64,000 bases of DNA from NCBI GenBank assembly GCA_034387635.1, contig JAOANU010000006.1, positions 248,001 through 312,000 of the forward strand. The letters run 5' to 3'. Below the pieces are notes generated by a model that was given only the letters and a program-made list of their open reading frames with translations, was not told where the DNA came from and did not search any database. The position numbers were made by a program, and so were the translations under genes. Shown one piece after another: positions 1 through 9,453 of this stretch. The DNA comes from Rhodosporidiobolus odoratus. Its lineage: Eukaryota > Basidiomycota > Microbotryomycetes > Sporidiobolales > Sporidiobolaceae. The first letter of the stretch is position 1. Each line of letters opens with the position of its first letter.

Positions 1-266
1 GACACCCCACAGCAATGATTGACGGGCGGTAACTCGGGTGAAACGGAAATGGCGCCAGACGTTTTCCCTCTATTCACGCAAAGAGACGGTTAGTGCACTG
101 ATCACATCAGGATATCAAGAAGACGTGAGGCGCGAGAAAGAGTGGGAAGACTGGGGTCATGCAGGCCAGAGGGAAAGGCAGGACGCGGTCCGGGAAAACA
201 GAGTAGGGTGGAAGGATAGACAATGGGACTGACCATGTAGTTCCACGCCTCCATTCCGGGGTCATG
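1..266 (-). CDS. Partial complex I NDUFB4/B15-like subunit, runs off the left edge
   Basis: Two exon pieces can be joined on the minus strand: 234-266 (reads HDPGMEAWNYM) and 1-69 (reads RENVWRHFRFTRVTARQSLL and continues past the edge). The intron between them (70-233) has GT and AG ends and keeps the frame. Fungal NDUFB4-type subunits have a short N-terminal stretch of this kind, an aspartate-proline segment followed by a Met-Arg-Glu-Asn and His-Phe-Arg motif, just before their single membrane helix, which would lie beyond the window. The family sits in the membrane arm of mitochondrial NADH dehydrogenase. The start codon is uncertain: an upstream exon probably precedes 266, although the internal Met could also serve. 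The 164-nt intron is long for this locus. The identification is from memory of the family and is moderate. Confidence 0.5.
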
Positions 267-867
267 CTTTGAACAACAAGGGAGCGACAGAAAGGTAGGC
301 GAGTAAGGCGAGTGTTCGAGTCGAGAAGAACATGCCGGAGGAGGAAGAAGGCGACGAAGAAGGGCCGGAACAGAGGATAAAAGGCGAGCGGAAGCGATTC
401 GGCGGCGAGCCAAGTAGGAAGTAGCATGGCGAGAGTCGGAAGACGGCGTGAAGAAGTTGGCAGTGGAAGAAGCCAAGGGAGGTAGGTAATGGGGAAGAGG
501 GGGAGAACAGTAAGAGAGAGGAAAGGGGAAACCGAACGTCAGTCTAGCGGTTTCTTATCCCTGACGCGCTATCACTGGCGATTGCAGCGTCGCCCCGGCA
601 GCTTGTTCGCCTTTAGTGACGGCGGTACTGATGAGACTCGAGGGAAGCAAAAGCGAACCTTGACGGGTTCTGCGAGCGCGATTGGTCAGCTCAGGCGGGG
701 CATAGAGAGAGTATGTGATACTCACGGTATCCTCCGTGTCCACCAGCCATGTTGTGCGATAGTTGTAATGATTCAAGAGATGCGACCCTCCTCCGCATCC
801 TTGTCTCTGCTTCTTACCACCCACTAGCTGGTCACAAACTGTCTCGCGCAATCTATTAAGCTACAGC
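267..867. other. Intergenic, divergent promoter region
   Basis: This lies between the partial complex I gene (minus) and the FRA10AC1-family gene (plus). It has only short overlapping open frames on both strands with low-complexity Ser/Arg/Leu content. A first exon of the complex I gene may be hidden here. I see no RNA gene or repeat. Confidence 0.5.
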
Positions 868-2039
868 ATGTCCAGCTACGCCCCCTCAGTCGCCTCCTCA
901 AGCTCATCCCGACCTCGTCCTCGTCCCCCTCAACAAAGGAAAACCCTTGAACCCGAAACCGCTCACGAACGCCATCAAAGGATGTACAAACTCAAACGAG
1001 CCTACGAGGGTGGCAGACGCATGCCGAGCAAACCTACCAAGACCGAGTTGGACGTATTGAAGGAGAAGCACCAGTTCGTCTTTTCTTCCTTCAGTTTTCA
1101 GACGCTGCTGACCTCTCTCGCCACCTCCGCCTGTCTGTCGCTCGTGTCCGCCTCTCCGACTTGTCCAGGTTCGTCCGTACCTCGCAAGCAGACCCTTCAA
1201 CCCTCTCCTGGGAAGACCAACTCTCGCTCAAATACTACAACTCGCTGTTCCGCGAATTCGCGTTGGTCAACCTCAAGCACTACAAGAGCGGCCAGGTAAA
1301 CCCATCACCCTCTCTGAAAGGTGCCTCTCCACGCAGCGTAAAACTTACTGACTGAGCATCTTTTCGATCCTTGACGGGGTTTCTTGTCCCTTTCTCTCTC
1401 GTTTCTTGTTTGATGACCGGGCAGATCGCCCTTCGCTGGCGTGGCGAATCTGAAGTCCTCTCCGGTATAGGCCACCTAACCTGTGCCTCCCTTCGCTGCG
1501 AGTACCACTCGCCTTCCCCCTCTCTGCTCTCAGATTCCGCCCTCCTCTCCCTCTCCCCCTCAAACGAAGACGAAGGTGAAGACGAAACCCCTCTCGTTCC
1601 AGTAGCGTTAGAGGAAGCAGAGATGCAATTTGGGTATGTGGAAGAGGGGGAGAGGAAGAGTTGTTTGGTCAAGGTTGTTTTATGTCGGGAATGTGGGAGG
1701 AAGTTGAGGCATGGGAGGGAGAAGGGTAGGAGGGAGAGGGAAGAGAGGGCGGAGGTAATGACTGGAAGGGAACAGCAGGGAAGGAGTGTACCTGTCGAGG
1801 AGGAAGATGAGGAAAGGGAGCGTGATAGTAGGCGCAGAAGGAGGAGCAGGAGCGAGCGTGAAGAGCCGGAAGTTGGGCTGCAGGATTTTGGACCGATGCT
1901 CCCGCCTGAAGTCCACCCTGATGACCGAAGAGACAGGAGACGGTCATCACATACAGGCTCGACGAGGTCTAGGCGGAGATCGGCCTCGCCTGACCGGCAA
2001 CGAGAGAGGGAACGAAGATCCTCAAGTTGTCGTCACTAG
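868..2039 (+). CDS. FRA10AC1: FRA10AC1-family nuclear protein
   Basis: Three exons, 868-1073, 1169-1295 and 1425-2039, join in frame to about 315 residues. The family core is readable: HERHQRMYKLKRAYEGG near residue 35, a D-V-L-K-E-K-H-Q-F segment, then WEDQLSLKYYNSLFREFAL, the HYKSGQIALRWRGESEVLSG strand, a CASLRC pair of cysteines and later LCRECGRKL, which gives a probable zinc-binding set of CxxxxC and CxxC. The C-terminus (after about residue 220) is an Arg/Ser/Glu-rich tail as in splicing-associated proteins. Human FRA10AC1 is a nuclear spliceosome-associated protein; a similar role here is inference. ATG 868 is the first in-frame Met and the first intron starts with GT and ends CAG. 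The gene is complete and unremarkable. Confidence 0.85.
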
Positions 2040-2854
2040 CCACTTCCGCTCCTCCTATCCCTGTCGTCACTCTGTCCAGTTCATCGTAGACTTGTCTCAC
2101 TCCCTTTCGCCAGCGTCCGATCTTGCCGCCGCATTGCGATGGGCTGACGAGGTACACTACCTACTCTCGTCCATGCGAGTAAGCAGAGACGGAGCTGAAA
2201 GCGATTCGGCAGTGTTCGCGGCGTGGGACGACCGTTGATGCGGTGAAAGAAACGAACAAGCGAAAAGGTTGCAGGGGCTGTGGTGAGGGGACTAGTGAGA
2301 GGAAAGGGAGACGACTGATGAAATGTAGAGTACGGCAATGATCTACGGGACGGAAAGGATCAGGACAAAGAAGACAAAAACTGACATCGAGTTTTGTGGC
2401 GAAGACGGAACGAGTTCTACTGCTACTGCATGTACTGCGAGACTGACGCGCGAGCTGACAGATGTCGTGGACCACCAAAGAGCGAGAGCGGACAGAAGGG
2501 ACCCGGCGGGATTGGGTTTAGGCTGAATCATGCTCGTGTCGGAAGGAGATTGCGAGGCAGAAACTTTGAGGCAAGGTGTTTTGGGGGTAAGTATGTCACA
2601 ACGAAACGACGGGGAAGGCACTGAGAAGGACTGAAAGAGGGAGTGACCAGGTGAGTGACAGAGAGGAGAGGGGTTGAGCCCGCCGACTCCAAAGGGGATG
2701 AGGTCGAAGGTTGTATATGTTGAAACGAAACGACGACATTGACTACTGCGGTTGAGGCACCGTCAGTTGCTTGCACGAGGGGCTCATCTGGAAAGGGAAG
2801 AATACGACTGCCGTACCTTAGAAGGAAAAGCAAGGTAACGACTAAGTACTGCCA
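2040..2854. other. Intergenic, no gene seen
   Basis: About 0.8 kb between the FRA10AC1-family gene and a decayed minus-strand reading frame. Only short frames with no recognisable motif are present. Part of it could be the 3' portion of the neighbouring pseudogene. Confidence 0.4.
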
Positions 2855-3301
2855 CTGACCACCCGTCCCGGCACCACCACCCGGCGCACCCTGAGACTGC
2901 TCCATATTCTCGACGAACCTCTGCAGCGCCGCCAAACCCTGCTACTTGAACGTCGTCGGATCCGTGTCCTGGCTAAACACCCTAGTAGCCCTCATGACAG
3001 GCGGCGCATTCGACCCAGTTCCGGATCCGGAAGCATCGAGCCTGGCGTGTGCAGCGTTACGAACGGTTTGAGCGCGAGGGGAGAGTGCGGCCGAGCCGGG
3101 AGAGAGAGCACCGGCGCGCAGCATGTTAGGAATGGCGAGGCGCAGCGAGGACTGTTGAGGGGACGGGACAGAAAGGTGAGGCGATGTGCGGGCTCAAGAG
3201 GATGTGTGCGGCGAAGACTGGAGGAAGCCAGTGAAGAGCGGCTTAGGCTGGTCAGGGTAGCGGTAAAGGCGACGGTGAGAGTAGAGGGACGGTGTGTTCA
3301 T
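2855..3301 (-). pseudogene. Decayed gene with two in-frame nonsense codons, cut by the repeat edge
   Basis: Read on the minus strand from ATG 3301, one frame runs MNTPSLYSHRRLYRYPDQPK, meets TGA at 3194-3196, continues through MLRAGALSPGSAALSPRA (from 3124), meets TAG at 2942-2944 and continues to about 2855 (QGLAALQRFVENMEQSQ). All three open pieces are in one frame with no shift, which is unlike random sequence. The Arg/Ala-rich middle part resembles a mitochondrial targeting segment, but I do not recognise the family. The first 30 or so codons are also present, open, on the right repeat arm (48425-48550), where they are truncated. An alternative is a live gene with introns removing the stops; no good donor and acceptor pairs were found around them. 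Confidence 0.5.
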
Positions 3302-3495
3302 GGTTTGAGCCTCGCTAGCCTGATCAAGACCACTGCCAGTCTGAAGTCGCTGAGAAGCTGTGAGCGTGAGTAGGTTGATGACAAAGGTTGGTGGTGTAAC
3401 GGGCAGTGCTGAAAACGCGGTATCGACATACCGACGAGATACCGACGTGTCGCTTAGTCAGCAGCGCAGCAAGCGGATGGTTGCTGGATGTTACA

Positions 3496-3549
3496 CAAAC
3501 AAGCTGACAGGCAGCGCATTGCCAAACAAGCTGACAGGCAGCGCATTGC
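3496..3549 (+). repeat. 27-bp tandem duplication
   Basis: A 27-base unit containing AAGCTGACAGGCAGCG occurs twice back to back (3496-3522 and 3523-3549) in the 3' flank of the left FYV7-like gene. The right arm has only a partial single version and instead an 11-base duplication (near 48228-48250), so both are recent local changes after the arms separated. Confidence 0.8.
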
Positions 3550-3639
3550 CTGCAGACTCTGCGAGGAAAAGCGATTTCCTGAAGCGCGATCAGCCTACGA
3601 GCTACAAAGAAGCGAGATCACACACAGTTGCCAGATTGG

Positions 3640-4489
3640 CTACTCCATCACGCGCTTGATCCTCCCTAGCATGGCCTCAATCTTGTTCCCCAGCTTCGGT
3701 TGTCCACGTGCCGTCCGTTGTCCGCCTTCCCGCTTTTCCCGCTGTTTCCGTTCTCGCAATCGCTCGAGCTCCTTCTCGCTTAGTCGGGGCTTCTTCTGCT
3801 GTTTCGGCGGCGGCGGAGCAAGTTGAGGTATAGGTACAGACGGTGCGGCAGGCTTTTGCCGTTGCCTCGGCCGGGAAGAGGGGAAAGAAGAAGATTGCGA
3901 GGGAAGAGGTTGGCGTGAGCGGGCAGAGGGCGGTAATTTGGGTTCGGGAGATGGTGAGGGTGATGGCGAAGGGGACGCAGAGTCGTCTCCGTCGTGTTGT
4001 CGAGAAGTGCTGGCAGAGAATCGGGACGCGCGACCTCGTCCGCTGTCTTCATCTTCGTCGTCTTCGCTCTGGTCGTTTTCCGAAGAAGCGTCGTCGTCGC
4101 CGTACAGTCGCCGCCTCAACCGCTCGCGCTCCGCCTCCTGCTCCGCTTCATCGACGACGGGTCCTTCTTCTCCTGCGTCTTCCTCGTCGTCGCTGTCGTC
4201 CCTCTTTCGCCGCCCACTTGCCCCGCCAGCTCGCTGAGGTGCATCGTAACCAGCTTCCTTGAGGGCCTTGGCGTGTTCCTTCTTGAGCTTTGCTTTGTGG
4301 ATGAGGGTGCGCTTGATCCGCTTGGCTGACGCGGGTGGAGAATCAGCTTGGATTCAAGGCGATGAGAAGGAGGAGGAGAGACTGACTGTGACCCGCGTAA
4401 GCACCTTTGGCAGTTGGTGGGAGGTTGAACGACTTCTTCTTACCACCCTGCTGAGCTCTGTCGCCCTTCTGGTGCTGTTGCTTAGCCAT
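3640..4489 (-). CDS. FYV7: FYV7/TAP26-like rRNA-processing protein, left copy
   Basis: Exons 4387-4489 and 3640-4325, with a 61-nt intron, give 262 residues. After a short basic N-terminus (MAKQQHQKGDRAQQGGKKKS) comes TKRIKRTLIHKAKLKKEHAK, the basic motif typical of Fyv7/CCDC59, then an acidic and Ser/Pro-rich middle and a conserved tail with LSEKELERLRERKQREKRE and RGQPKLGNKIEAMLGRIKR. The family acts in the nucleolus in early 18S rRNA processing. It starts 219 bp from the MYND gene on the opposite strand. The right-arm copy (47259-48108) is also intact and differs mainly in the disordered middle. Two open copies of a normally single housekeeping gene are explained by the inverted repeat. 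Confidence 0.8.
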
Positions 4490-4708
4490 ACTCGTTTGTA
4501 GCGGGGAGCGGGAGAAGCGAGAGATGGATTTCGACTGCCAGTCTCGCTTTGCTACACGAGGGTCACACACCCCGCGGTCACAAGTCACCGCTGGGACTGA
4601 CGTGCACTCGTAGCCGCCGCCGTCCGCTCTCGACGCGAGCAATGTCGCCCTTCTCGGTTCGCTGATCTCATGAACATGTTTCCACAGCGAATTCTGAGGG
4701 GTCGGAGC
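4490..4708. promoter_or_regulatory. Shared divergent promoter region, FYV7-like and MYND gene
   Basis: About 220 bp separate the two opposite start codons. The segment is repeated on the right arm with several substitutions. No specific binding site was recognised. The upstream end of the MYND gene is uncertain, so part of this may be its leader. Confidence 0.4.
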
Positions 4709-5802
4709 ATGAAGCAGACACGGCGTACTGCCGCTCTACAGGCATCAACAAAGTCGCCTGGCCGGGCGTACAACAACGGATACTCTCAGAAATCGTCTTG
4801 ATTTCGACTCGCTCAGCTAGGCAAAGGTCTACAGTCGAGTGCATGTCATATGGTGGGAAAACGACACAACGGTGCAGTGGCTGTCGTGCCGCCGGCTGGT
4901 GCAGCTCGGAACACGTGACGCTGGTTCGTCGTTCCTTTTTCCACCTCTTTCTCGCAACATCCCCCTCATGCTTCTGGGGGCTTTCTCCGGTCTAGCAGCC
5001 CTTCCGCTGATGCACAACGGCTGACTCGGTAGGCTTCTCGCAGGGCTGGATCTACCACAAGGCGCAATGCGGACGGCCCCTCGACCGCGTCTTCGTCCGC
5101 TCCTCAGCGATGACGACAAGCACAGATCCGAATGACCAAGGAGACGCCCTTCCGCTTTTCGGACCATGTCAAAGACGCGTCTTTTTGACCGCTCACTTGG
5201 AGAAGATCGGCTCGTGGGATGGGGAACTTGAAGTGCGTATCCTAATTTGCCCTCTTGCCTTTCCGTTGATCTGCTCTGTGCGTTAACCCAAGCCTCCATA
5301 GCCATTACTCGACAGCCTCACACTATCCGCCAACGATTACCCCATTCAAGCCCCCCGTCGCTACATTCTCCTCTCCTATGTCCGCCACCATCTTTCCCTT
5401 CACATAGCCGACCGCCGCCCATTCTCGCACCGCCACGCACAAGGTTCCTTCGCGTTCCGGCGCGATTCAGTCTGGCGTCATATGGGTCTGTACGTCGTCG
5501 CTCACCGTGACGATCCCGGTCACCGCGGCTACCCCTCTTGGGACGACAACATCTTTACCACCCAGAACGACTATCTCCGCAAGACCACCGCGCTGTTCGC
5601 CCTCTTTGTTTGGGTCGACCCACCCCCCGGACCAGCAGCGCTTACGCTCGAGGTCATCGATAAGGCGTTGGGCAGGAAGGCGGATGCCATCTCAGCTGCT
5701 CCGGGAGACCTCGAGACGAAGCGGCTTTTGCGGAAGTTGCACGAGGGAAGTACAAGGACAGCCGGTCAAGTCAAGGGCTTGATGCAGATGATGGAGCACT
5801 GA
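4709..5802 (+). CDS. MYND-type zinc-finger protein, left copy
   Basis: The proposed model has exons 4709-4724, 4790-4923, 5044-5232 and 5302-5802, 279 residues. Splicing at 4923/5044 assembles RCSGCRAAGWCSSEHVTLGW followed by IYHKAQCG, which fits the C-x2-C, C-x3-H, x7-H, x3-C spacing of a MYND finger. The first zinc pair reads C-M-S-Y: tyrosine stands where the second cysteine is expected, in both copies. Downstream are segments FVRSSAMTTSTDPND and LTAHLEKIGSWDGELE, and a C-terminal domain (RRYILLSYVRHHLSL; SWDDNIFTTQNDYLRKTTAL) that I do not recognise. MYND proteins of this layout are common in basidiomycetes and bind proteins. The first exon is a guess: phases fit, but translation could start at ATG 4843. 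It is convergent with the nuclease-like gene. Confidence 0.6.
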
Positions 5803-6085
5803 GCTAGCGGGAGAAGGGGACGGCGTTTGTGCGGGTAATGCCGAGCAGGTCTTGCAATGTCAACATTCTTTCTCGCCCGCTGCAGGCAGACGGTGTCATG
5901 CATGCTTGCAACTCTGACGCGGTAAATAGCCGTAGCACTATTCACTGAACAGAATATGAGCAAGTACGGCATAAACACCAGCACAAGCGTGGGTCCGTCT
6001 TGGCCTGTCAACTTGACCTTCTCATCAGTGGAAAAGGAATATATGACGACCTCTTACGGACCAGGCGTTCTCGGTGTAATTGCCC

Positions 6086-7772
6086 TCACAGTCTTGGTCT
6101 CGAGCGCGTCTCGTACGGGTGCTCGACAACAGGGTCCTCCACTTCTTCCTGCGCAAACAGATAGGATCAGGATAAAAGGTCAGCTCTGGAAGACAACACA
6201 GCCGGAGTTCCGCAGAGGACAGCTAGACTTGCAGCCCTTCGCGTGTGCGCTCTCAGAAGCTCGGTGAGCTTTGGCTGTCGGGAACGTAGTTCAGTGATTA
6301 GCTGTAAGAAAAGCCGGCAAGACTGTGGCATAGTGTGCGGATAACTTGGTTCTTCTCGTCCCTCTGCACTTCCAAGGTGGGGAACAGCTGCACAGAATAG
6401 TCAGTAGGAGGAGGTGAAAGACAGATGCAATGCCAACTGGCTAACGTACATCGTAGTTGAGAGCCCGCAGCTCGTGCATGGCATGAACCGCCAGGAGGCA
6501 AAGCCCGTGTCGTAGACCACCGTTCATGGGGTTTGGCGTTTGCACCCATTGTTGGGGCTCCTTCAAAGTCGGGTAAGGGTTGGAAGCTACATGGAAGTCA
6601 GGGCGTCCAGGGTGTTCAGGGTCATATTGAGGGAGGACGTGCAAGGCAACACCGGAGATGTAGTCGGTAAGAAGGACATAAGGACAGTCGAATTTCCAGG
6701 CATACCTGCGGAAGTTGATGTCAAGCTTTGTAAAGCCCCTCAAAATGCTCTTAGAAAGCTTACAGCAGGACCTGGTTAAGATGTTTTTCCGCATTATCCG
6801 ACTGGATCCACTGCGGCTCCTCCCAATGGGCTGACTTTACGTATCCAGCACGCTGCAGTAGGATCAATGGTAAGGAACGGCTTTCTGGCGTTCAGAGAGC
6901 GCACCTTCTCCTCAATGATTGCCAAGTAAAGCCGATCATGCTTGTTCTTCCTATTCCCAGATTCCCACCGGCTGTTGACGAGTACAATCGCGTGATCGAG
7001 GTGAACCACTGAAGGTCGAGTGTTCCTGTCAGTGTTTGGTCAGGCATAATGGATGTACTGCCGCACCAATGCTTTCTTGCACGTCTTGACCGTGCTCGTT
7101 CTTGCGCTGACGGTGCAGCGTTTTGGAGGCTTGGTGCTGCACGTAGATGTCGAGATGATCAGCCATCCCAGGGGCAATGAGCTTTTTGAGGATGTTGACA
7201 ACGGGAGCCAGTATATTGGTCAGGACGACATCGCTGGATCAGAACAGTTAATGTGGGGCTCAATGGAACGAGACTTGGTAAACGCACCCGACATCTCCCT
7301 CTTGTTCAAGAAATCTGCTTTGTTGTGGACAGGTTACCACACTGTGCACCTTCTTCAGTGCCCCCAAATACGCCTCGAAAAAGCGCCGTTGAAAGAACGT
7401 AGACCATGTCTTTGCCGTTCGGTTCAGATCTCGTACAAAGTCGATGCCTGAGGTCTTGTTCTCGCTTGGAGAGCCAGCATGGGAGGTGTTACACTTCTCG
7501 AGCTTTTGAGTAAGGATCGTCAACGCCGATGAATGGCCATAGGCAACATCCTCCACGGTAGTCTGCCTCGAATGTCAGCATGACGGTGCGCTCAGTGAAG
7601 GCTGTAAGCGGACGCTACGCACTGGATTCTCAAAGTACTCGCGCGCTGGCAACTGCCGCCGCTTGGTGGTGAAAAGGGTTGACAAACGCCGGGAGAGAGG
7701 AAGAAAAGGGTTGTGGGGGAATCTCGATCGCGGAGGTGATTCAGTGTGAAACGACGGAAGACCTGACAGCAT
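6086..7772 (-). CDS. PD-(D/E)XK nuclease-like protein, left copy
   Basis: Nine exons mirror those of the right copy (43983-45669) and read through to about 402 residues. Near the middle, splicing joins KHDRLYLAIIEEK to RAGYVKSAHWEEPQW, and about 20 residues later comes NAEKHLNQVLLYAWKFDCPY followed by VLLTDYISGVALHVLP. A Glu-x-Lys on a hydrophobic strand, then a Gln/Tyr-bearing helix and a strand ending in Thr-Asp, is the usual order of the restriction-endonuclease fold, so a nuclease-like domain is inferred. The catalytic state is unknown. N-terminal residues 1-50 are basic and Pro-rich. The gene is divergent from the kinase-like gene with 151 bp between ATGs. No stop or frameshift is visible. 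Confidence 0.6.
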
Positions 7773-7923
7773 TCTTGTGTCTGGAGCTGTGTGAGCTAGC
7801 TGAGCAGAACAGAGGTGGCCAAAGGAGCGCGACCCTCGGTGACACCGAAATTGAAAGAGGAGTAAGGAGGGGAGTGTCTTACTCTTCTCTGTTGTCCTTC
7901 CTACTGGCTCGCGAGAGACCACT
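7773..7923. promoter_or_regulatory. 151-bp divergent promoter between nuclease-like and kinase-like genes
   Basis: Both start codons face outward from this short stretch, so the two genes probably share regulation. The same spacing occurs on the right arm (43832-43982). Equivalent spacers at the other kinase copies are 182-191 bp. A purine-rich AGGAGTAAGGAGGGGAG run precedes the kinase start; its meaning is unknown. Confidence 0.5.
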
Positions 7924-9023
7924 ATGCCAGCCTCGCCTGATCCGGATTTTCCCGGCTTCGACTACGACGATCTACGCCGGCGCCGGAAGACAGCGCTTGC
8001 TGCCCCAATCCAGGCCGGTGACCTCCTATCGCCCTCCTCTTCCACCTTTCTCCTCGACGCCCTCACGCCCGGTGAACAAAGCAATGCCTCGCCGTCGCCT
8101 GCTCCGTACCGGCCTGCCAATCACGACCTTATCAACTTATGCAAGACTCGCTCGGGGTGGAGGTCAATGTCGCTTCGCCTTGTCCGCCCATTGTGGGCGG
8201 GTGCAGACATTTGGGCTCAAGTCTGGGTGATAGCAGTGGAACAGAGAGGACAAGTAGTGGGGAGGGCGGTCCTGAAGCTGCTGGTCGAAGCGCTCTTCAG
8301 GGAGCCGCATGGGATCACACCTTGGATCCCAGCGGACGACAGTATGAGTGCAGAGCTCCGAGCGTAAGCTGTCACTCCCTTGCATAATACTGCTGCTGAC
8401 TTACCCGCCTTACCAGTTATGCCTCTCTTCGCCCTGTTCAAGGTCAAGACGTCCCTCATTGTTACGGCGCCTTCCAGGTCCCCATGCCGTGGGGTGAGAC
8501 CGTACCGGGAATCGTTCTTGAAGATCTGACCACAATCACCACGCCGAGCTGGAGGTTCCTGCGAGAACAACGGGAGGACTTGACTGCGCAATCCATTGAC
8601 TCTTTCGTGCGTCTGCTTCTTCTGGTCCTCAATATTTGTATACTCACGACTTTCCGACAGATGTGTGCTGCTCACATCCTACTCCATCGACTGCAAGGGC
8701 TCGGGGTTGCGGAGTTTGATATTGAAGCTCTCGACCTTCTCCTCATCAATCCACCTTCGCTTGCGGAGCCGACATTCGTCTTGGTCGACTTCGGACAGGC
8801 TGTGGATGCGCGCAGCTTCCGAGACCAGCACGAAGCCGATATCAAGAAATACGACCTTTTCTGGAAGCCTTGGCAATCCCATGCCGACTACAAGCTGCAA
8901 AATCACCTCGGGGCGGCATGCGGTGAAGTCGTGGTGAATTGGAGAGAGTATGAGCGGAAGCAGAGGCGAGGCATCTTTGCAGACCCGGGATGGTACGAAG
9001 CGAAAGGCGCAGATGATGATTAG
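7924..9023 (+). CDS. Degenerate protein-kinase-like protein, copy 1 (left arm)
   Basis: Exons 7924-8363, 8417-8606 and 8661-9023 give 330 residues. Kinase-fold landmarks are visible: PHCYGAFQVPMPWGETVPGI with hinge-like VLEDL, a helix AAHILLHRLQGLGV, a catalytic-loop-like AEFDIEALDLLL and FVLVDFGQA. The loop keeps an Asp but lacks the usual His before it and has Asp in place of the metal-binding Asn; the DFG is present. No glycine loop or clear Lys is seen, so a pseudokinase is likely. The N-terminal 140 residues are specific to the family. Exons 1 and 2 match the right-arm copy almost exactly, while exon 3 matches copy 3 (11718-12080) better, so the gene is a mosaic. Confidence 0.65.
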
Positions 9024-9104
9024 AATCTTCAATGTGGCTGTTACACCCACCTGTTCGCCGTATAATAAGACTGCAGAAAGATATCGAGAGAGCAATCAGC
9101 GCAC

Positions 9105-9267
9105 TGGCTTGTCGAAGTACTCGTGACTCTTCAGTGTCCGCTGACGCGCTAACGGGTGAAGAGCTTGGAAAGGTGTCTCGCGATCATATGGGAAGAAAAG
9201 GATTGCGAGACGCTGGCGAGAACTGTACGAATGGGTGGCAGCAAGCGGAGGGTAGACGGGGTAGCAT
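9105..9267 (-). pseudogene. Relic of first exon of the nuclease-like gene, beside kinase copy 2
   Basis: Minus-strand sequence from ATG 9267 corresponds to exon 1 of the nuclease-like gene: it contains LKSHEYFDKP where the intact gene has PAREYFENP, followed by a GTGCGC donor. A frameshift lies between an upstream part (ARHLSKLFTR) and this end. The rest of the nuclease gene is missing; the next sequence toward 9023 is the kinase copy 1 tail. Distance to the kinase copy 2 ATG is 186 bp. Confidence 0.55.
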
Positions 9268-9453
9268 AATAAGGGCATCGCCGCCGCAAATGAAGCAGCT
9301 GGCTAGTTGAGAGAGGAGGAAGAGCGAGCCGCTTCAGCGCTGAAGCTTGAAGTAAGGAGCTTCGAAAGGGCACGAGTGCAAACGGTTCAAGGGTTTCTCT
9401 CACGGTCTGCGAGCTTCTCGTTACACCTTTCGCTCACCAACACGACATTCAGC

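Larger units (their letters stand above)
3205..8660 (+). repeat. Left arm of about 5.4-kb inverted repeat
   Basis: Features here reappear in opposite orientation at about 43095-48515. The sum of matching coordinates stays between 51748 and 51756 along the arm, so net length change is only a few bases. The identical or near-identical blocks include whole multi-exon genes. The outer edge falls inside the pseudogene ending at 3301. The inner edge lies near the last intron of the kinase-like gene (8607-8660); beyond it the two sides diverge sharply. Divergence is higher in 3205-3640 than inside genes. Confidence 0.9.

Noticed and set aside
5956..6267. Open plus-strand frame after the MYND gene
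   Set aside because: It is antisense to the last exons and introns of the nuclease-like gene, whose spliced frame is far better supported on both arms.
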